DNA of 64,000 bases from Sphaerosporella brunnea. Taxonomy: Eukaryota > Ascomycota > Pezizomycetes > Pezizales > Pyronemataceae. Shown piece by piece: positions 10,644-23,310 of this stretch (position 1 is the first letter of the stretch; the number at the start of each line of letters is the position of its first letter). The DNA lies in the NCBI GenBank assembly GCA_008704415.1, contig VXIS01000014.1, positions 244,937-308,936 of the forward strand. The letters run 5' to 3'. The notes beneath the pieces are model-generated. The model worked only from the letters and a program-made list of their open reading frames with translations, ran no database searches and was not told the origin of the DNA. A program made the translations under genes and the position numbers.

Positions 10644-12788
10644 ATGTCGTCTTCAGCGCAAGCATCACCAGACCGCCGACCCCCGCTCTCAGCCGACTCG
10701 CATTCGTACTACAAGCACTTCCCAGCGTTCCGATTTCGCAATCTAGACGATGATGCCGTCTACAAGGAGTGCGAGGAGGCCCTCAAAAATCCAAGAACAA
10801 AAAATTTCATTGTCGATTTTGGCGGAGCGGAGAAAGAGGGTGGCCAGTCATGGTGTGCACTGAACGTGGAAGGATCCCAGAACATAGATGCATTGTTGCG
10901 GAAGCGGCGGCAGCTCGAAATGCGGACACGTTGGATGTGAGAGCAGCTTCTTCTTCTTCTTCTTTTTCTTTTTCTTCTTTTCTTTTTCTTTTTCTTTTTC
11001 TTTTTCTTTTTCTTCTTCCCTCTCTCTCCGAAAAAAAAGTCCCCTTCGATCTGACAAGCCACGGACAACAACAACAGCAATATATTCAATCCTTACGAAC
11101 AGCCTGACCTCGTAAATGCGATCACCGAATATTATGGCTTCTCTCCGAGGCTGAGCAAAGTTGTCACGACTCCCCCCGTCGCGCGACAGCACGCGCCACC
11201 TTTGCCTGTACATCTGCCGTCCCGAAGGCGCGATAGAATTCTAGGCCGTGGAACCAGTGCTGCATACGAGAGCGGTGGCGGCGGCGGTCGGAGGGATGTT
11301 GAGGCGCAGGAGGCAACCTATAGCGCAGCGAGCCAGTTGCTGCAGCCTTTAGCGGCCCCCGAGCCTCTGCGTGTCAGCGATGGCCTAGAAATGGTGGCCA
11401 TGGAGAACGCAGTCAACCCCCGGGCCCAGATGAATTACATGAATCTTGTCCAGAAAGTTTGGCATTTCCATGCGGTGGAATGGGGCGGCAGGTGTAAGGA
11501 AGTATCTTGCTTTCGACACGTTTATTTGCTGAACATGATGAACAGTCATCTGTGTTGGGTGTAATCATCATCACAAAACGTCACGGGAGACTTGGGACGA
11601 CAAACCAAAACCTTCCAGCTTCGACGAAGACGGAGAAGAGTTGTTCGATACCGGAGACTATAACCCGGAGGGAAAGCGTCTCTGGAGTTGGCTGACTCTC
11701 TGTGACGATGGTATCTCTAGTGGCTTCTCGCAGTGAGGTGTCTCCTGTGCTGATGATGTCCTTCCTCAGGCACCGTAATCTCAATCCACGAGCCATTGGG
11801 ATCCGTTACCGATCCGACGGACATCCTCACGGTGCGCAGAAACATGCTGACCGTCTTTCGCTCCCTCTCGCTTTCGTCAGCGGCAAAGGCTCGCAGCAAT
11901 AATGAGTCCTCGGTGGCCCTTGGAAGTGGCCTCGATGACCTCCCATTTCGCCGGCACCAGCCCCAGAACGAAAATGTCCACGGCGGCCCTTCTCTTCTGC
12001 TATACTACCTTTTTGACGATTGGCACTCGTCCTATGACTTCGTTCTTGGTCGTGGGGCACCGTACAGCACGCAGATGCGAGACCTTCGCAATCAAATGCA
12101 CAAGGACCCCCAACTTGCGCATCTTTCGAAGCTCCACAAACTCTCACGCCAGCTTGCGATTCTCAGGCGCATGTACGAGACGAAAAAAATCATCGTTGAC
12201 AACATCCTAAACCGCCAAGAAAACTCGACCAGCAAATTGCATGGGGTTCCCCCGCCAGTAGAGGAGGAGACGGATCCAAACGACCCTAGCGTGGTGTTCG
12301 CCATGACTATGGGCGATTCGTCGGTCCTCGGAGTTCCCCTCCAGCCTCTATCGATAGCCAAATTCGAGCGGCTTCGCGATAGGATAACACTCTATGTGCT
12401 CGGCGAACTGGACGCACTGCTCAGTGAAAAGAACGAGCTCGAGACGCTCACATTCAATCTCATCTCGCTCAAGCAGTCGGACACCGTAGAGCTTCTTACC
12501 AGGGTTACAATCTGGTTTGCCGGGTTCACCTTTGTATTCCTTCCCCTGACACTCATCACCGGCTATTTCAGCATGCAGTTGAGCGATCTCAACGGGAAAT
12601 ACAGTCAGCGCACGTTCTGGGGTGCTAGTGGCATTACCATAATCTTGACTCTGATTGTGCTTTATACAGTGGGAAAGAGTACAGGGACTATGGAGTTCTC
12701 GACAATGTGGAAGGGTGTCAAAAAGGTATGGTTCAGTTGGCTTGAGAAGAAGAGGGATCGTAAACAGAGAAAGCAGAAAGGGCTTTGA
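10644..12788 (+). CDS. CorA-like Mg2+/divalent cation transporter family protein
   Basis: Four exons: 10644-10936, 11078-11493, 11546-11710, 11770-12788 (introns 141, 52 and 59 nt); 630 aa, frame continuous across all junctions. The first junction creates TRWINIFNPYEQPDLVN and the second WGGRFICVGCNHH, both familiar in fungal CorA-like proteins, which supports the splice sites. A large cytosolic domain with a long helical region (about residues 400-535) is followed by two membrane helices near 537-555 and 576-593 and a basic tail. The bacterial CorA signature GMN at the end of TM1 is replaced here by GYFSM, as in many fungal members whose transport activity is untested. Intron 1 holds a long CTTTTT tract. 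Likely membrane protein for Mg2+ or another divalent cation; the substrate is inferred from family only. Confidence 0.88.
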
Positions 12789-13348
12789 CGGTGGTGCAAT
12801 GAGGATATAGTTAAGCACGCATCTGGATGGGGTTTTCCATAAGCATTATGCCTGGCGCGTAGAATTCATATATACACCTCACAAGGAATTCCGCATGTTG
12901 AGCAAGAAATCACGTATTCGCACTCGGCCGAAACTTTGAAAAAAAAAATTGGCTGTCTAGGCGACGGTGGCAGGCACTCTGTTGTCCCAGTAAATTGCAA
13001 TCACTGGCTGACTGGACTGAAGTGTGCCCTATAGTTTCATGCCAGCAACAGTAAAGAAAAGCCCGACGTTAAAAGGGACAAAAAAGGAATATTCCTAGGT
13101 AGAAGCTTGCAAGCTACCAGATCGGAAAAAGGGCAAAAGAAAAGAAAAAAACAAAAAAAAAAACAAAAAAAAAAAACAAAAAAAAAAACCAACGCCTCAT
13201 CAGATAGAAGATTTCATAGCCCCGAGATGCTGCTCCCCAAAACAAAAAACAAAAAAACAAAAAAAAGACACTAGACTAAACACGTAATGTTGTCCCTCAT
13301 TGAAAGACTGAAAAGCCAGGCGAAAACAATCAATCCAGAAACTACTAA
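12789..13348. other. Intergenic with A-rich low-complexity block
   Basis: Region between two converging 3' ends. It contains an A-rich tract with scattered C (about 13130-13190 and 13240-13268). No gene is seen. Confidence 0.6.
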
Positions 13349-15857
13349 CTACGGCCTACCATCCTGATCAAGCCGGGCTACCTCTCTTGGGTCACCTCCA
13401 AAGGCCTGTGTGTCTTGACCCGTTCCCAGGCCCACCCTACACGAAAGGTCTGCAAGCGCCAGGTGTCGTGGAGTAACATGTCGATTGGTGCGTGACCCTT
13501 CCGAGGGTAAATAGAGACCAAAGGGTGGTGGTGGTGGTGAAGGAGGAGGAGGAGGAGGAGGAGGAGGCCCGTGGCTCCGAGGGGACGATAATGAGGTTGT
13601 GGGGGATCGGCTAGGCGTGTTGGTGGTGTAAATGCTGTCAGTCCATCGGTTTTGACGGGAAATAGTCGCACTCGAGGGTTTGTTGACGTTTGAAAACTCT
13701 TTGTTCTTCTTCTCCCAGGAAGCCGTCGGCGAGGACTGGTGGCTGAGGTTTGATGGGCTGCAAGGAGGAGGAGGAGGAGGAGTAGCGGGAGATGTCCGGC
13801 TCAGGTTCAATTGCTGCCCAAAGAATTCGAAAGCTCCCGATTGAGACCGCATGAGGAACCCCCCGGAAATGGGCGAACGGCTTCCTGGGCTCATTGAATA
13901 GTCGCGTGAGCATGAATCAGCTGGGTCCGAGGTCTTGTAGTGGTTTTGCTTTCCGAAATCCGAACTCTTCGCCTTCTTACTCGCCAAACCACCGTTGTCA
14001 CCACCGATGGCCCCTTCGGTGGTGGTGCCACTGGCGGTGCTGGTGGTAGTGTTGGTGGTACTGATGGGGCGTCCTCTCTTTCTCGATTTCGGTGAGTCCC
14101 CCACTTCCCCGGCATCCCGATCCCCATCATTGTCGGAGTGGGTATTGTTGTTCGTGCCTATGGGACCAGCAAGTTCCAAGTCTACGCTCGGCAGCAATTC
14201 AACGTCTGGAAACTTCCCCCCATTTTGCTGAACCTCGACTTCGATCCTATCCAAAAGTCGATAGACATCTCGAATCGTCTTGTCATGGCCAGTATGCTTC
14301 GCCAGCCAGTTAGAACCAGCTCCACCAAGGCAACCACTTCCGGCAGAGCTCCTCCGTCGGAGGGTAGCGGTGGTGGACGAACGCCGGCTACTCCCGCCAC
14401 TGCGATGCTCATGCGTCTCCATCTCACCATCAAGCGCCAGTCCGGCGCCCTCAACGATCTCTTCGTCCAAATCCTCCATGTCTTCGGTGTTGTCCCCTTC
14501 CTGGTGCATCATGCGAATCTCTTCTCGTCGACGAACCTTGATCACCCACTGCGTCACTCCACCCCACTTTTCCAGTCGCTCGCATTGTCGTCGGACGAGC
14601 AGTACCTGTTGCCTAGCGAAGCCCCTAGGGTTCCTGTAGCGCGAGCGTTGGTAGTGCTTTCGACAGTAATAAACCCATACATTTTTCGGAATTTGTCGCG
14701 TTGATAGCTTGTTGCGCCCAAATATGTGAGAAACAACCTTCCTCAAGGGGGATCCGGTGGTGCAAACGGAACAGTATGAGCATTTCGGCTCCTCATTTAA
14801 GAATTCATGTAAAGAACCGAAACTGTGGTCCGTTGGCGACCCAGACGAGGTACCCACCGCGAGAGTCCCAGTCGAAGAAGAAGCAGTTGGGGTTGATGGC
14901 TCCGAGGAATAGGGAAAAAGAGGCACATCATCCACAGTCTGTGTGGCCATCGACGAAGTCCGAGCCTTTTGCTCGAGCTGAGAGCTTGGAAATCCGGAGG
15001 AGCGCAATGCTGGGCTGCAACGCAAACAAAAAGAAAAGAAAGCAGTTTGTTAGCCTCGACTCGAAAAGTGCAAGAAAAGCACGGACACCTTACTCGATGT
15101 CGATGCTGGTGGCATCTCTCCTCTCAGGTCGCACAACATCAACTCCAAGCACTCCAGCAAAACTGCTTCTTCGCCCACTGAGCATCTCAGCGGCAGCTAC
15201 TTCTTCGAGATTCCTCCGCCCCCCTATTGTGGCACTCTCCATCGCTACATCTGCGAACCTCATCAGCGCATCTGTTGCTGCACTGACACCCACGACCACT
15301 GACTGGCCTGGTTGGATATAGTGATGGGTCGAGGTGGATTGGCTATACGTTCTAACAGGTGCGTATTGGGGCGGATAAGCGGCTGGAAAGTAGCCGCCTT
15401 GGGGTGAGAGGTGTTGGTGAGTCGATCTCGGCGATACAGGCCCTTCGATGGACCCTACGGCAGCCTGCTGAAGACCAACTAGTGATGTGAACGGTGGTAG
15501 TGATGGTTGCTGAGACCGCTGGTCCCTACTGGGAAAATTCGATGCATCGGATCCTAAAGCTCTGCCCACATTCCAGTTGGCTGTAGCAATAGAGGCCACA
15601 CTGGACGGCTCATTGCAAGTATTTTGAGATGATGTGGTGTGTTCGTGAGAAGTCGTGACGACTTGTTGGCATGGGGAAAAGGCCCCACCAGACATACTGG
15701 GGGCTGAAAGTATACTGTTGCCCCCGAGGGGAATTTTGTGTCCAGTTAGACGTTGTTCTAGATTTCCAGAACTGGAAGATGAGGGTTGATATGGAGTGAG
15801 AGTGTCTGTGGTAGGGCTGTCTGACGGGCCATCATTGAGAAGGCTTCCAATTCTCAT
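13349..15857 (-). CDS. ORP1-like fungal nuclear/regulatory protein
   Basis: Two exons, 15094-15857 and 13349-15014, with a 79-nt GTAAGG...CAG intron; 809 aa. It starts MRIGSLLNDG, like many fungal regulators. The conserved part is about residues 330-421: a Cys cluster (KCSYCSVC), then VVSHIFGRNKLSTRQIP, VWVYYCRKHYQRSRYRNP and a helical basic segment. I recall this block as the domain of fungal proteins labelled ORP1-like. The Cys and His residues could bind zinc; that is inference. The rest is low-complexity: Ser/Thr-rich, an acidic patch, SPKSRKRGRP (AT-hook or NLS-like) and a poly-Pro tract near the C-terminus encoded by a GGA/GGT-rich stretch. Function is unknown; a chromatin or transcription role is plausible. 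Confidence 0.82.
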
Positions 15858-18800
15858 GTCGAATTTGTGGGGGGGGGAGAGACTGGTTGAACGGATGGAA
15901 TGGAAAGCTTAGAAGGGGCCTTGTGGGATGCCAGCTGTTCCCGGTGTTTTGTAGGGTGCAATGAAAACGAATACAACGGTTCGCCCTGTCCTTGGAGCTT
16001 CCTATGTGTGCGATCAGTTCGTTTGCTGTTGGATATCGCAGACGTGGTCGTGTGCACACGGCTGGTAAGTTGTTCGGTCTGATCTCGACCACGCCACTGA
16101 TCGGTGATTCGTCGAAACGACGGAACACGGTCGCAGAGGATGGGGAAGGCTTCAAAGGGGAAAAGGTGTGGAAGGAGGGTGCGGGATGCAAGCGGAATTT
16201 ATAGACGGACCAAACAAGAACGGGACGGTTCGTCGCAAATTGAATGGGCAGCTGCGGTGCCAGCAATTGGAATGGCCTTTCTCCACCGGTGATAGTGAAT
16301 TTGCAACTACGGTTTCCCCCCTCCAAGCCAGTCAGTTCCCTCGTGGTCTTACGGGGATGGATATGTCGATGCGTGGGTTAGTGGATGGATCAACTCCTTT
16401 CTTGTCCCCACGAGGTAAAGCCCGCGTCTGTGGAGGCTCGCGGGCTACTGGTGAGGCAGAAGATGAGATGACGCCAAAACCAGAGAAGAGGTGGTTAGAT
16501 GTAAGGCGGAACCACAGCTTCCGTGCTCACTGCGTCAAAACGTCCGCTCTGACCACCCCACAAAAGAATAGATGGCGCAAAAGGAGGAACTGTCTGCAAC
16601 AGGCGGCGATTCTGGTAGGATTTCGATGGAAGGGGTGATGTATCGGGAAGAAGAATGCACTTGATGCTGTTGCCCGTCCAAATTCCTTCGCTCTGCTAAT
16701 TCTTGCTCACCAAGGATGATGAACCTCTTGTTCACAAGAGCTACGAGGCAATGGAGTAAACCAATCTAGAGAAACAACTTCTTTGCCCCAGACTGGAGAC
16801 TAGATAGCAAGAGAGATAGCGGAGATGAGAGGGGCCTGTGCCGTCCGGCCAAAGAAGAAAACTCACAAAGACCGGAGCAAGAAGTGCTTGCTTGGCTCCG
16901 AGCATTCATGCACTCCCGGCCGGCAAGGAGCCAGAAGCTTTCTTTTGTTGTGGTTTAACGTTGATGGAATCCGTACCGAGAACTACCGGCGTTTGTTAAG
17001 TTGCTTCTTGCTGATCAGCCCCTCATGAGAAGCTAACACCTAGTGTAGCCCCGCGGAATATCTTTTTTGCTTCGGTAGGTGCCTCCTTCGGGCACGTTTT
17101 GCTCACGATTTTCGTTGCTCCGGTTGTGTGCCGCTTCTTTACTGTGGTTGTACGATGGCTCGCAGACAACCCTGGCAGCTCTACCTGGAGTGCGGATGAA
17201 CTGGAGCCACGCGGCTGCCGCAGCCAGTGAATACTTGCCCACGCAGCTCTGAGCAGTGGTGGAAACTCACCACCAGATCGGTGAGGCCTGGGAAGGGCTG
17301 TTCAGTGATCGAACGAGCAGTAGTGGCCGATAAACACAACAGGAAATCAACGGACGGGTAGCGGTGAGAAGAGGGGTCCAAGACAGACGGGCAGGGATAG
17401 ACAGCGGGCGGGGCTGAGGGAGGAAACACTGAAGGTCAAGGAGGGCAAATAGTTACGGGAGCTCTGACCAGGCTTCGGCAGGTGCGGGCAAGTGCTGTTT
17501 GCCAGGAAGCCCCATGGACTTGGCGATCCGCTCCGGAGACATGCATCTCCCCGGCGTGCTTAGTAGTGGGAGGTGTATATTTCACATGTTTCGCTGTTGG
17601 AGCATCGTTTGCAGTGGCGTTGAATTCGAACCTGCCTGGATACGCACCAGGTATAAAGCATGAAACACGCTTAAGCTCGAACGCAAAGCATTTTCCAACT
17701 ATTGGTCAGTATTGGCCTTCGCTGTTCTCGCGCTTCCCTTCCTTTTTTTTTTTTTTTCCTTTTTGCACTGGAGGGGTGTTGGTTGAGGGGTGGGTTGTTC
17801 CCTTGGACTTGGACCTTCCCCTCAGGGAAACCAACAGACTGCTGTTTCTGCCCCACTTATGCGGGTAGAACCAAATTGATATCTATTCCAATTCGAACGG
17901 CAAAGGCCCAGAGAAATGGATGCTTGTTATACACAACACCCTTCCGCAGACTACTTATAACAACACCAGATCCTGAAAAGTGTCAGCACAATTGCAGTAC
18001 CTATCTGATTGTGCGGACATACGGAAATGGATGTTATATGGTACTAACTGAGTATATACCTAGGTAACTGCCTGTCTCTCCGCTCACGACAAAGGTCCTC
18101 TTGGGGAGCGACGTGAGCCTGCAAAAGGGTTGCTGACTTGAGAGATCCTTCACATAGTCGATGTGCTTTTTGAGTCCAATCGGATCGAACCTTGCCGCCT
18201 TCCAGTCAGGCTTCGGAATAGGCGCGCGGAAGGACTTTTCGACTCTTTTGCAGTCACCACGTGACGGGGTCACCGGGTTCAACACCATCCTCGGTGTTTG
18301 ATTGACGAAATGGTCGAATGTGGCTCTATATAACTAAAGATCAGCAAAACACCGATCTTGGCCTAACCGGTAGTTCAATACTTATGTGTCTATTACTTTG
18401 ACAGTGCGTTCTACTAGAGGCTGGTGTAGTGCGTTGACTAATCCTTTAGCTAAACCCAAACCTTCACAAACGGGGGATTATCGGCGCACCTACAGATGGA
18501 AATCACGCTGTCTACTGTTATTTACGTGACGCGCACGATGTACATAGCTGCATCTGTTTTGACCAAGCTTAAAAACGTCAATATCACCCTTGACGCTGCC
18601 TTGTACAGTTTTAGTCGATGAAAAAGCAACACGAGTTGACCTCCGCGCTGTTCTTGGTCAACACGGTAACTAAAAGCAAGGGAAGTTCGAATGGCAGAAA
18701 TATATCAGCCAAACAAGGAGATCACAGCAATTGGCCAAGTTATTCACAGCTTGGCATTTCAAGTAATCCCCGGGCCTAATGTATTCGCCGAGTGCATCAG

Positions 18801-19192
18801 GCTCCGCCCGAATATCGACGTCACTGGTTCCCTAAATTGATAATTGGGCATTTCGGACGCTGAAAACTTACAAGATTCGGCAGTAAACCGCCCGCCAGCG
18901 AACAAACGAAGTGATCAAGGGATCATTGAATTATGCGACTGAACGCTCCTCCCTACAGGGAACATCCATTGGCCCTTGATGCACCTGTTTGGGGCTTTTT
19001 TTTCGCTCCCGCCCCTACAAGCGTCGGAGCGTGAGCGGAGCCAATAGCGGTCACCCATACGCCCGCTAGCTCGCCGCACACATTTATGACCCCGATACCT
19101 AGAGTCCAGGGGAAGCGGCGGAGTCTATAAGCGGGTATTACCACCGAATAGGAATAGAAATGCTGAATATACTCACGGGAAGTCCGCCAGTA
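15858..19192. other. Gene-poor stretch upstream of the ORP1-like gene
   Basis: No gene I can support in 3.3 kb. The part next to 15857 is the promoter of the ORP1-like gene. A minus-strand open frame of 84 codons at 18034-18288 (starting MVLNPVTPSRGD) has non-repetitive composition but no family I recognise. A T-run lies at 17743-17757. A possible tRNA T-loop-like string near 17630 does not fold into a tRNA. Confidence 0.5.
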
Positions 19193-19559
19193 GGGGAGTT
19201 CAGACTGGCGGGTTTTGCCGGGTTTTGGTGGTATGGTTTCGACGAAAAAAAACCCGCGAAAACCCTGGTTTTGGTCTGAACTCCGGAAAAGTGTTTATCG
19301 AAACTTCTACAGAAAATTTTAAATTTTTTTCTTGGCGTGACATGGACTTTCCCGGTGCGGATGATGCAATGCGGAGGATGGAAGAAGTTTTTTTTGTTCC
19401 CGCTAGAGCGAAACCTCAGAGCGAAACCATCGAAACCTCACAAAAAAAAAGGTGAAGCACCTCCCAAGAAGTTTCAACACAAGGATTTTTGGGCTTGGTT
19501 TCGGCACCAAAAACCTCTTGGTTTTGACACCCAAAACCCGCCAGTCTGAACTCCACTGG
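19193..19559. mobile_element. TIR element, family ending GGAGTTCAGACTGGCGGG
   Basis: Inverted ends share a perfect 23-bp core, GGAGTTCAGACTGGCGGGTTTTG at the left and its inverse at the right, and the block is flanked by TA on both sides (19191-19192 and 19560-19561), as expected for a Tc1/mariner-type target site. The interior is about 300 bp and A/T-rich, with no transposase, so it is non-autonomous. The same end and the adjoining TGTCAAAACCAAGAGGTTTTT motif recur at 54670-54757. Confidence 0.72.
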
Positions 19560-19672
19560 TAGGTATCTGCTGTAAGGGCGCAATCATTTCAACGTCGGTA
19601 TGCGTAGGTACTCGAGTACTCTGCAACTGTAGATGTAGCACAAACTCAACCCTGAGTACTTAGGCCTAGGTA

Positions 19673-19810
19673 CCAAATCTACTCGTCAATAAGGAAGAGA
19701 GATAAGGTTGCGGCGCAGTGACTTCGCCACGGGTCCGGGTGGGTGAGCCACGGTGGATCGGTGACTGTGCCACAACCTTATATCTCTTCCTTATTGACGA
19801 GTAGATTCGG
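19673..19810. mobile_element. Foldback MITE, family ending CCRAATCTACTCG
   Basis: A 138-bp nearly perfect hairpin. The arms at about 19673-19710 and 19773-19810 are inverse copies with two mismatches and continue, less perfectly, towards the centre. TA lies at both outer edges (19671-19672, 19811-19812). It carries no coding sequence. The terminal string recurs at 39597 and 43466. Confidence 0.8.
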
Positions 19811-22394
19811 TAGCTTCATGAAGGATATAAGGGGAGTAAGGAGGTTGTTTCTTTTTTTTTCTCTTTACAATTGCCTTTAATCATGAGATGCCGACGATCC
19901 ACTTTGTTAGCGTCCTAGAATGTTTACTACAACAAATGTATCGATGCTGCTTAGTGCTATCAGTTTGGTATATTTACCTTTGAAGTCTGACACTATCAAG
20001 TGTACCAAGTGTACTAGTTAACTCCCCCTTGATGTTGAGAAGTTCCATAATTCTAATGCCACCACATATTCATGGTGCACTCACTCGTCGACCAGTTTGT
20101 TCAAACAGAATTCTCTCCAACCAAGGCTATTCGTGGCCAAGGGAGGGAACAAAGATATTGTTCACAAATCAAGCGAAGGTACTTGAATATTCCTGATTTC
20201 GGCTCTATAAATAATATCGGGTTCATCGCGAATATCATCGTCGGATAATTCCATTAAGCGCCGATCGCGGACCGGACATTTCCACATTTGCTCGAGGAGA
20301 GCCAACAGGGGACCAGACTTGATGTTGGCCTGGAACAAACGAATTCAAATGAGCACACAAACTTTGCTCACCGCGACTTGAACATACCTATTCTGGCTCA
20401 TATATCCACATATGAGTGTGGCAACCCGCATCATGTGTGTGTTCCAAAGACCTGCTTTTGCGCCCTCTTTTTTGTTTTTTTTGAACCGGACATCGGATGG
20501 ACAACCCCTCCTTCAGCCATAGATGTGCTAGGATGTTGCCCACTTCTCGTGACTCCATGTCTCAAAAGGCATGATGTCGAGCCCTACGCTCTGAATGAAA
20601 GTGACTTTCAGTCTGGCGTCCAGGCAAATACCTGCTCCCGCCTAGCCTGCGGAAATTTGGCTACCGTGGAAACACTTTCGAAGCCTCGTGCCTATGATTC
20701 TTTTTCGCCTCTAAGCCCAACAAACATTCTGTGTTGTAGAAGCATTTCCCAATCCGATGCTACCAAAAGTGCCGAAGGTTGTCCTGTCGGTGAGAGAGAG
20801 ACAGGCGGTACAAATGTGTTGGAGCAACTCTCAAAAGCTCGCCAGTCCAGGTATGTACCTCGTTCGCGCACAGAAACGGCCACCAGGTGACCTATTTTCG
20901 TGCGGGGTACTGACCTTTTCGATTAGTCGCACGAAATAAAACACCGCAACCGTAAGAATATGATACTGCCTTACGGCGTACTTAAGCAGGCATGTTTACC
21001 AACAGACTTTAATCCGGACCAACTCGAAGGTACACTGCAGAGCAAGTGCTAAGTATTTACTTATGAGTTTGACATATGTATGGGACGGACCGAAGCCAGA
21101 TTGGCCGACCACGCGAGGTTGTTAGTTTCCCTTCCAGCCACGGTACTCGAATTAGGGTAATGCTTGTACCGCACATCCAACATGGATGGCCTAGGATGGC
21201 CATAGATGAGTGAGAAGCTATGCCGCAACCCCGCAATGTTTCGTCCGGCAGTTGTTGCAAGATAGGGATCCCACACCATCGGGGCAAGGTATTTTGCGCG
21301 CCAACCAATGGGTTTCAACGTACCTACCAACTTGCGGACGCCGGCTGAAGTTGAGTCGATCTATGAAGTGCGTCATACCGTCGAGGGAGAACGATTTTGG
21401 CCTGTGCACCCGCTGCCGCGCAGGCGGGAAACGTCATAACGCATACCCTCCCGCAGTCGGTGGTCTGAACTCACAATGGGAATGTTGAGTCAATTGGCAT
21501 GGACCGAACGCGCATAGCCACTGCGGGGCTCCGTAGTAGCATGTATGTAGAATGCGTGATGAGATGCGTATGCACGATCAGGAGATGTGCGTCTGTAGTG
21601 ATGGCGATGTTTGTTGGCAGCAATCCTTATCAAGCGCTAAGATGGGCCAAAGCCCAATAGCCATCCTGGAAATGTGTTGTGCATGATGGCTGGTAAAGTA
21701 TGAACAGAACCGGGTGGGTTTCGTCCGTTTGTCGTCAACAGCCCCGTGGGATGGATGGAGCAGTTCGTTTGCCGACGGCGGTCTCAGTTCGTCAATGCAT
21801 GGGAGAGACCGGACGAAGGCTCAGCCCCGCTTTCCAACTGCAACGCAAAAAATGCCGGCATGCTGACCTCTTGCAGTTGTCCCGTGCCGTTGGGCTGGGG
21901 GTCCATCGTCAACCCCCACTCTCTGGGTGTAGGTAAGCCGATGCACTCTAGATAAGCGCCTATAATCTGGAGATTCTCAACACTGGGATCGATCACCTCA
22001 TAACACATCGTGTCGTATGAGTGGAATTACTTGTTTGCAAGTGAACTAGCACAACTACTTGCGAGCTAGTTCTTGTGTGCTCAACCGCAAAAGTTTTTCC
22101 GCACTTCAACTTCCAAGTCAGCTTCCTCCTATTGGTTGTGATGATTCGGTCCCCGTTTGACGTATACCCTGTGGGCGGGTTGATGTCGTTGGTTCTCCGG
22201 GCGCTGGAAACGGCGTTTGCGTGGAGAACGCCACCCCCTTCATTCAGGCACGCAGGCTGTTAACATTATCTGACTAAGTCCGCCCTTGGGAAATCAAGAA
22301 TTCATGGCTGATCATGACTGAACTATGATTGCTGCAAGTACAATCCTCTACTTTTATTTACTTCACGTAATATTATAGCATGCTTAACTTAGGT
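19811..22394. other. Gene-poor stretch, 2.6 kb
   Basis: No family-recognisable gene. The longest open frame, 20288-20890 (+, 200 codons), is Cys/Ser-rich with an FFVFFEP patch, starts with no clear context and shows no domain; I do not call it a gene. The rest is short overlapping frames. Confidence 0.45.
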
Positions 22395-22930
22395 TAGTTT
22401 GTTTAATCATATTGTATTCGGCCGCTTGCGGCCATGACATATATGGAAACGGAGGCCCTAGGCTCAAAAGTCCTACTGTGGGGCCTGCACCTCCAAAAGA
22501 AAGGGAATTAAGGAAATTTGTACCAAGTAGATGAACAAAAGGAAAAAAGATACAAGATCAAAGCAATTTAGGCCTTGGCAGGCCACAGTCCAACTTGGGT
22601 GCTGCTCAGGAAAGCCATCAACGCTTTCGTACAGCGTTCATCAGACAACAGAACCTTAATGGAGGTATTCATTCTCTGTCTCTTGTGCCCTTTCTCGGTG
22701 GCCGATGCCACTGCCTTCCAAAGCGTTGCTTGTTCCTTCCGCCATCGTGCGCAGAGCTTGAACAGATGCTCTCTTGTCTGCACTGGTTTCTTCGTGCGGA
22801 ACCAGTACTTGTCGTCGTCGCGTCGTCCGGTCTTGTGCAAGTACGGAGTCGTTGGGGGCTTTTCTGGAAGAAGCGTGCTGCAAGGGCCTTTCTGGATTTA
22901 TAGGCCGGACTTTCTTCGATGACGGAAGTA
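22395..22930 (-). mobile_element. 3' end fragment of a Tad/I-type LINE retrotransposon
   Basis: On the minus strand a frame ending at 22568 encodes the C-terminus of a non-LTR retrotransposon ORF2: a SRKALAARFFQ motif, then TGRRDDDKYWF, TREHLFKLCARW and KVLLSDERCTKAL. The upstream part shifts frame, so it is dead. Downstream lies the LINE 3' tail with the hairpin GGCCGCAAGCGGCC followed by an A/T-rich end (about 22395-22440). The same protein motifs and the same hairpin tail are found on the plus strand at 54215-54598. Confidence 0.78.
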
Positions 22931-23310
22931 GCCCTTGGGCTTGCAGTGTTTGCTTAACTTAGATACTTAGATAAGTAGTATACATATCTCAACATAGCGG
23001 ATCATGACAAGCAATCCAGACGTGCATACTTAAGTTCATTTGGCATTGCTGAGCAGTTCTTAATTACCGTTGTGGAAAAAAAAAAAGGGGGGGGGGGGGG
23101 GGGTTAAAAACCGCCGACCGATCATCCTCCGATAATTTCGTAAATCAAAATGCTTGTCGAATTGTGACCGCAATATCGCAGCTTTTGAAGTCTGAGTGTT
23201 CTGTCCCCAAATGTTTCCGCGAGGGTCTAGTGATGTGATGATGCACGGGAAACATTACCTGTGAAGAACGTTTTTGGACCGCTAATACGCTAGGCCGAAT
23301 TGACAGAATA

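Noticed and set aside
10937..11077. CTTTTT tract as a separate repeat or regulatory element
   Set aside because: It lies wholly inside CorA-like intron 1 and is explained as an expanded pyrimidine tract.
17581..17660. Possible tRNA (GGTTCGAAT-like T-loop on the minus strand)
   Set aside because: The T-stem does not pair and no anticodon or D-arm can be placed upstream.
20288..20890. 200-codon plus-strand frame
   Set aside because: No domain, odd composition (Cys/Ser-rich, a hydrophobic patch from a T-rich tract), no clear promoter or splice support, and short opposing frames on the other strand.
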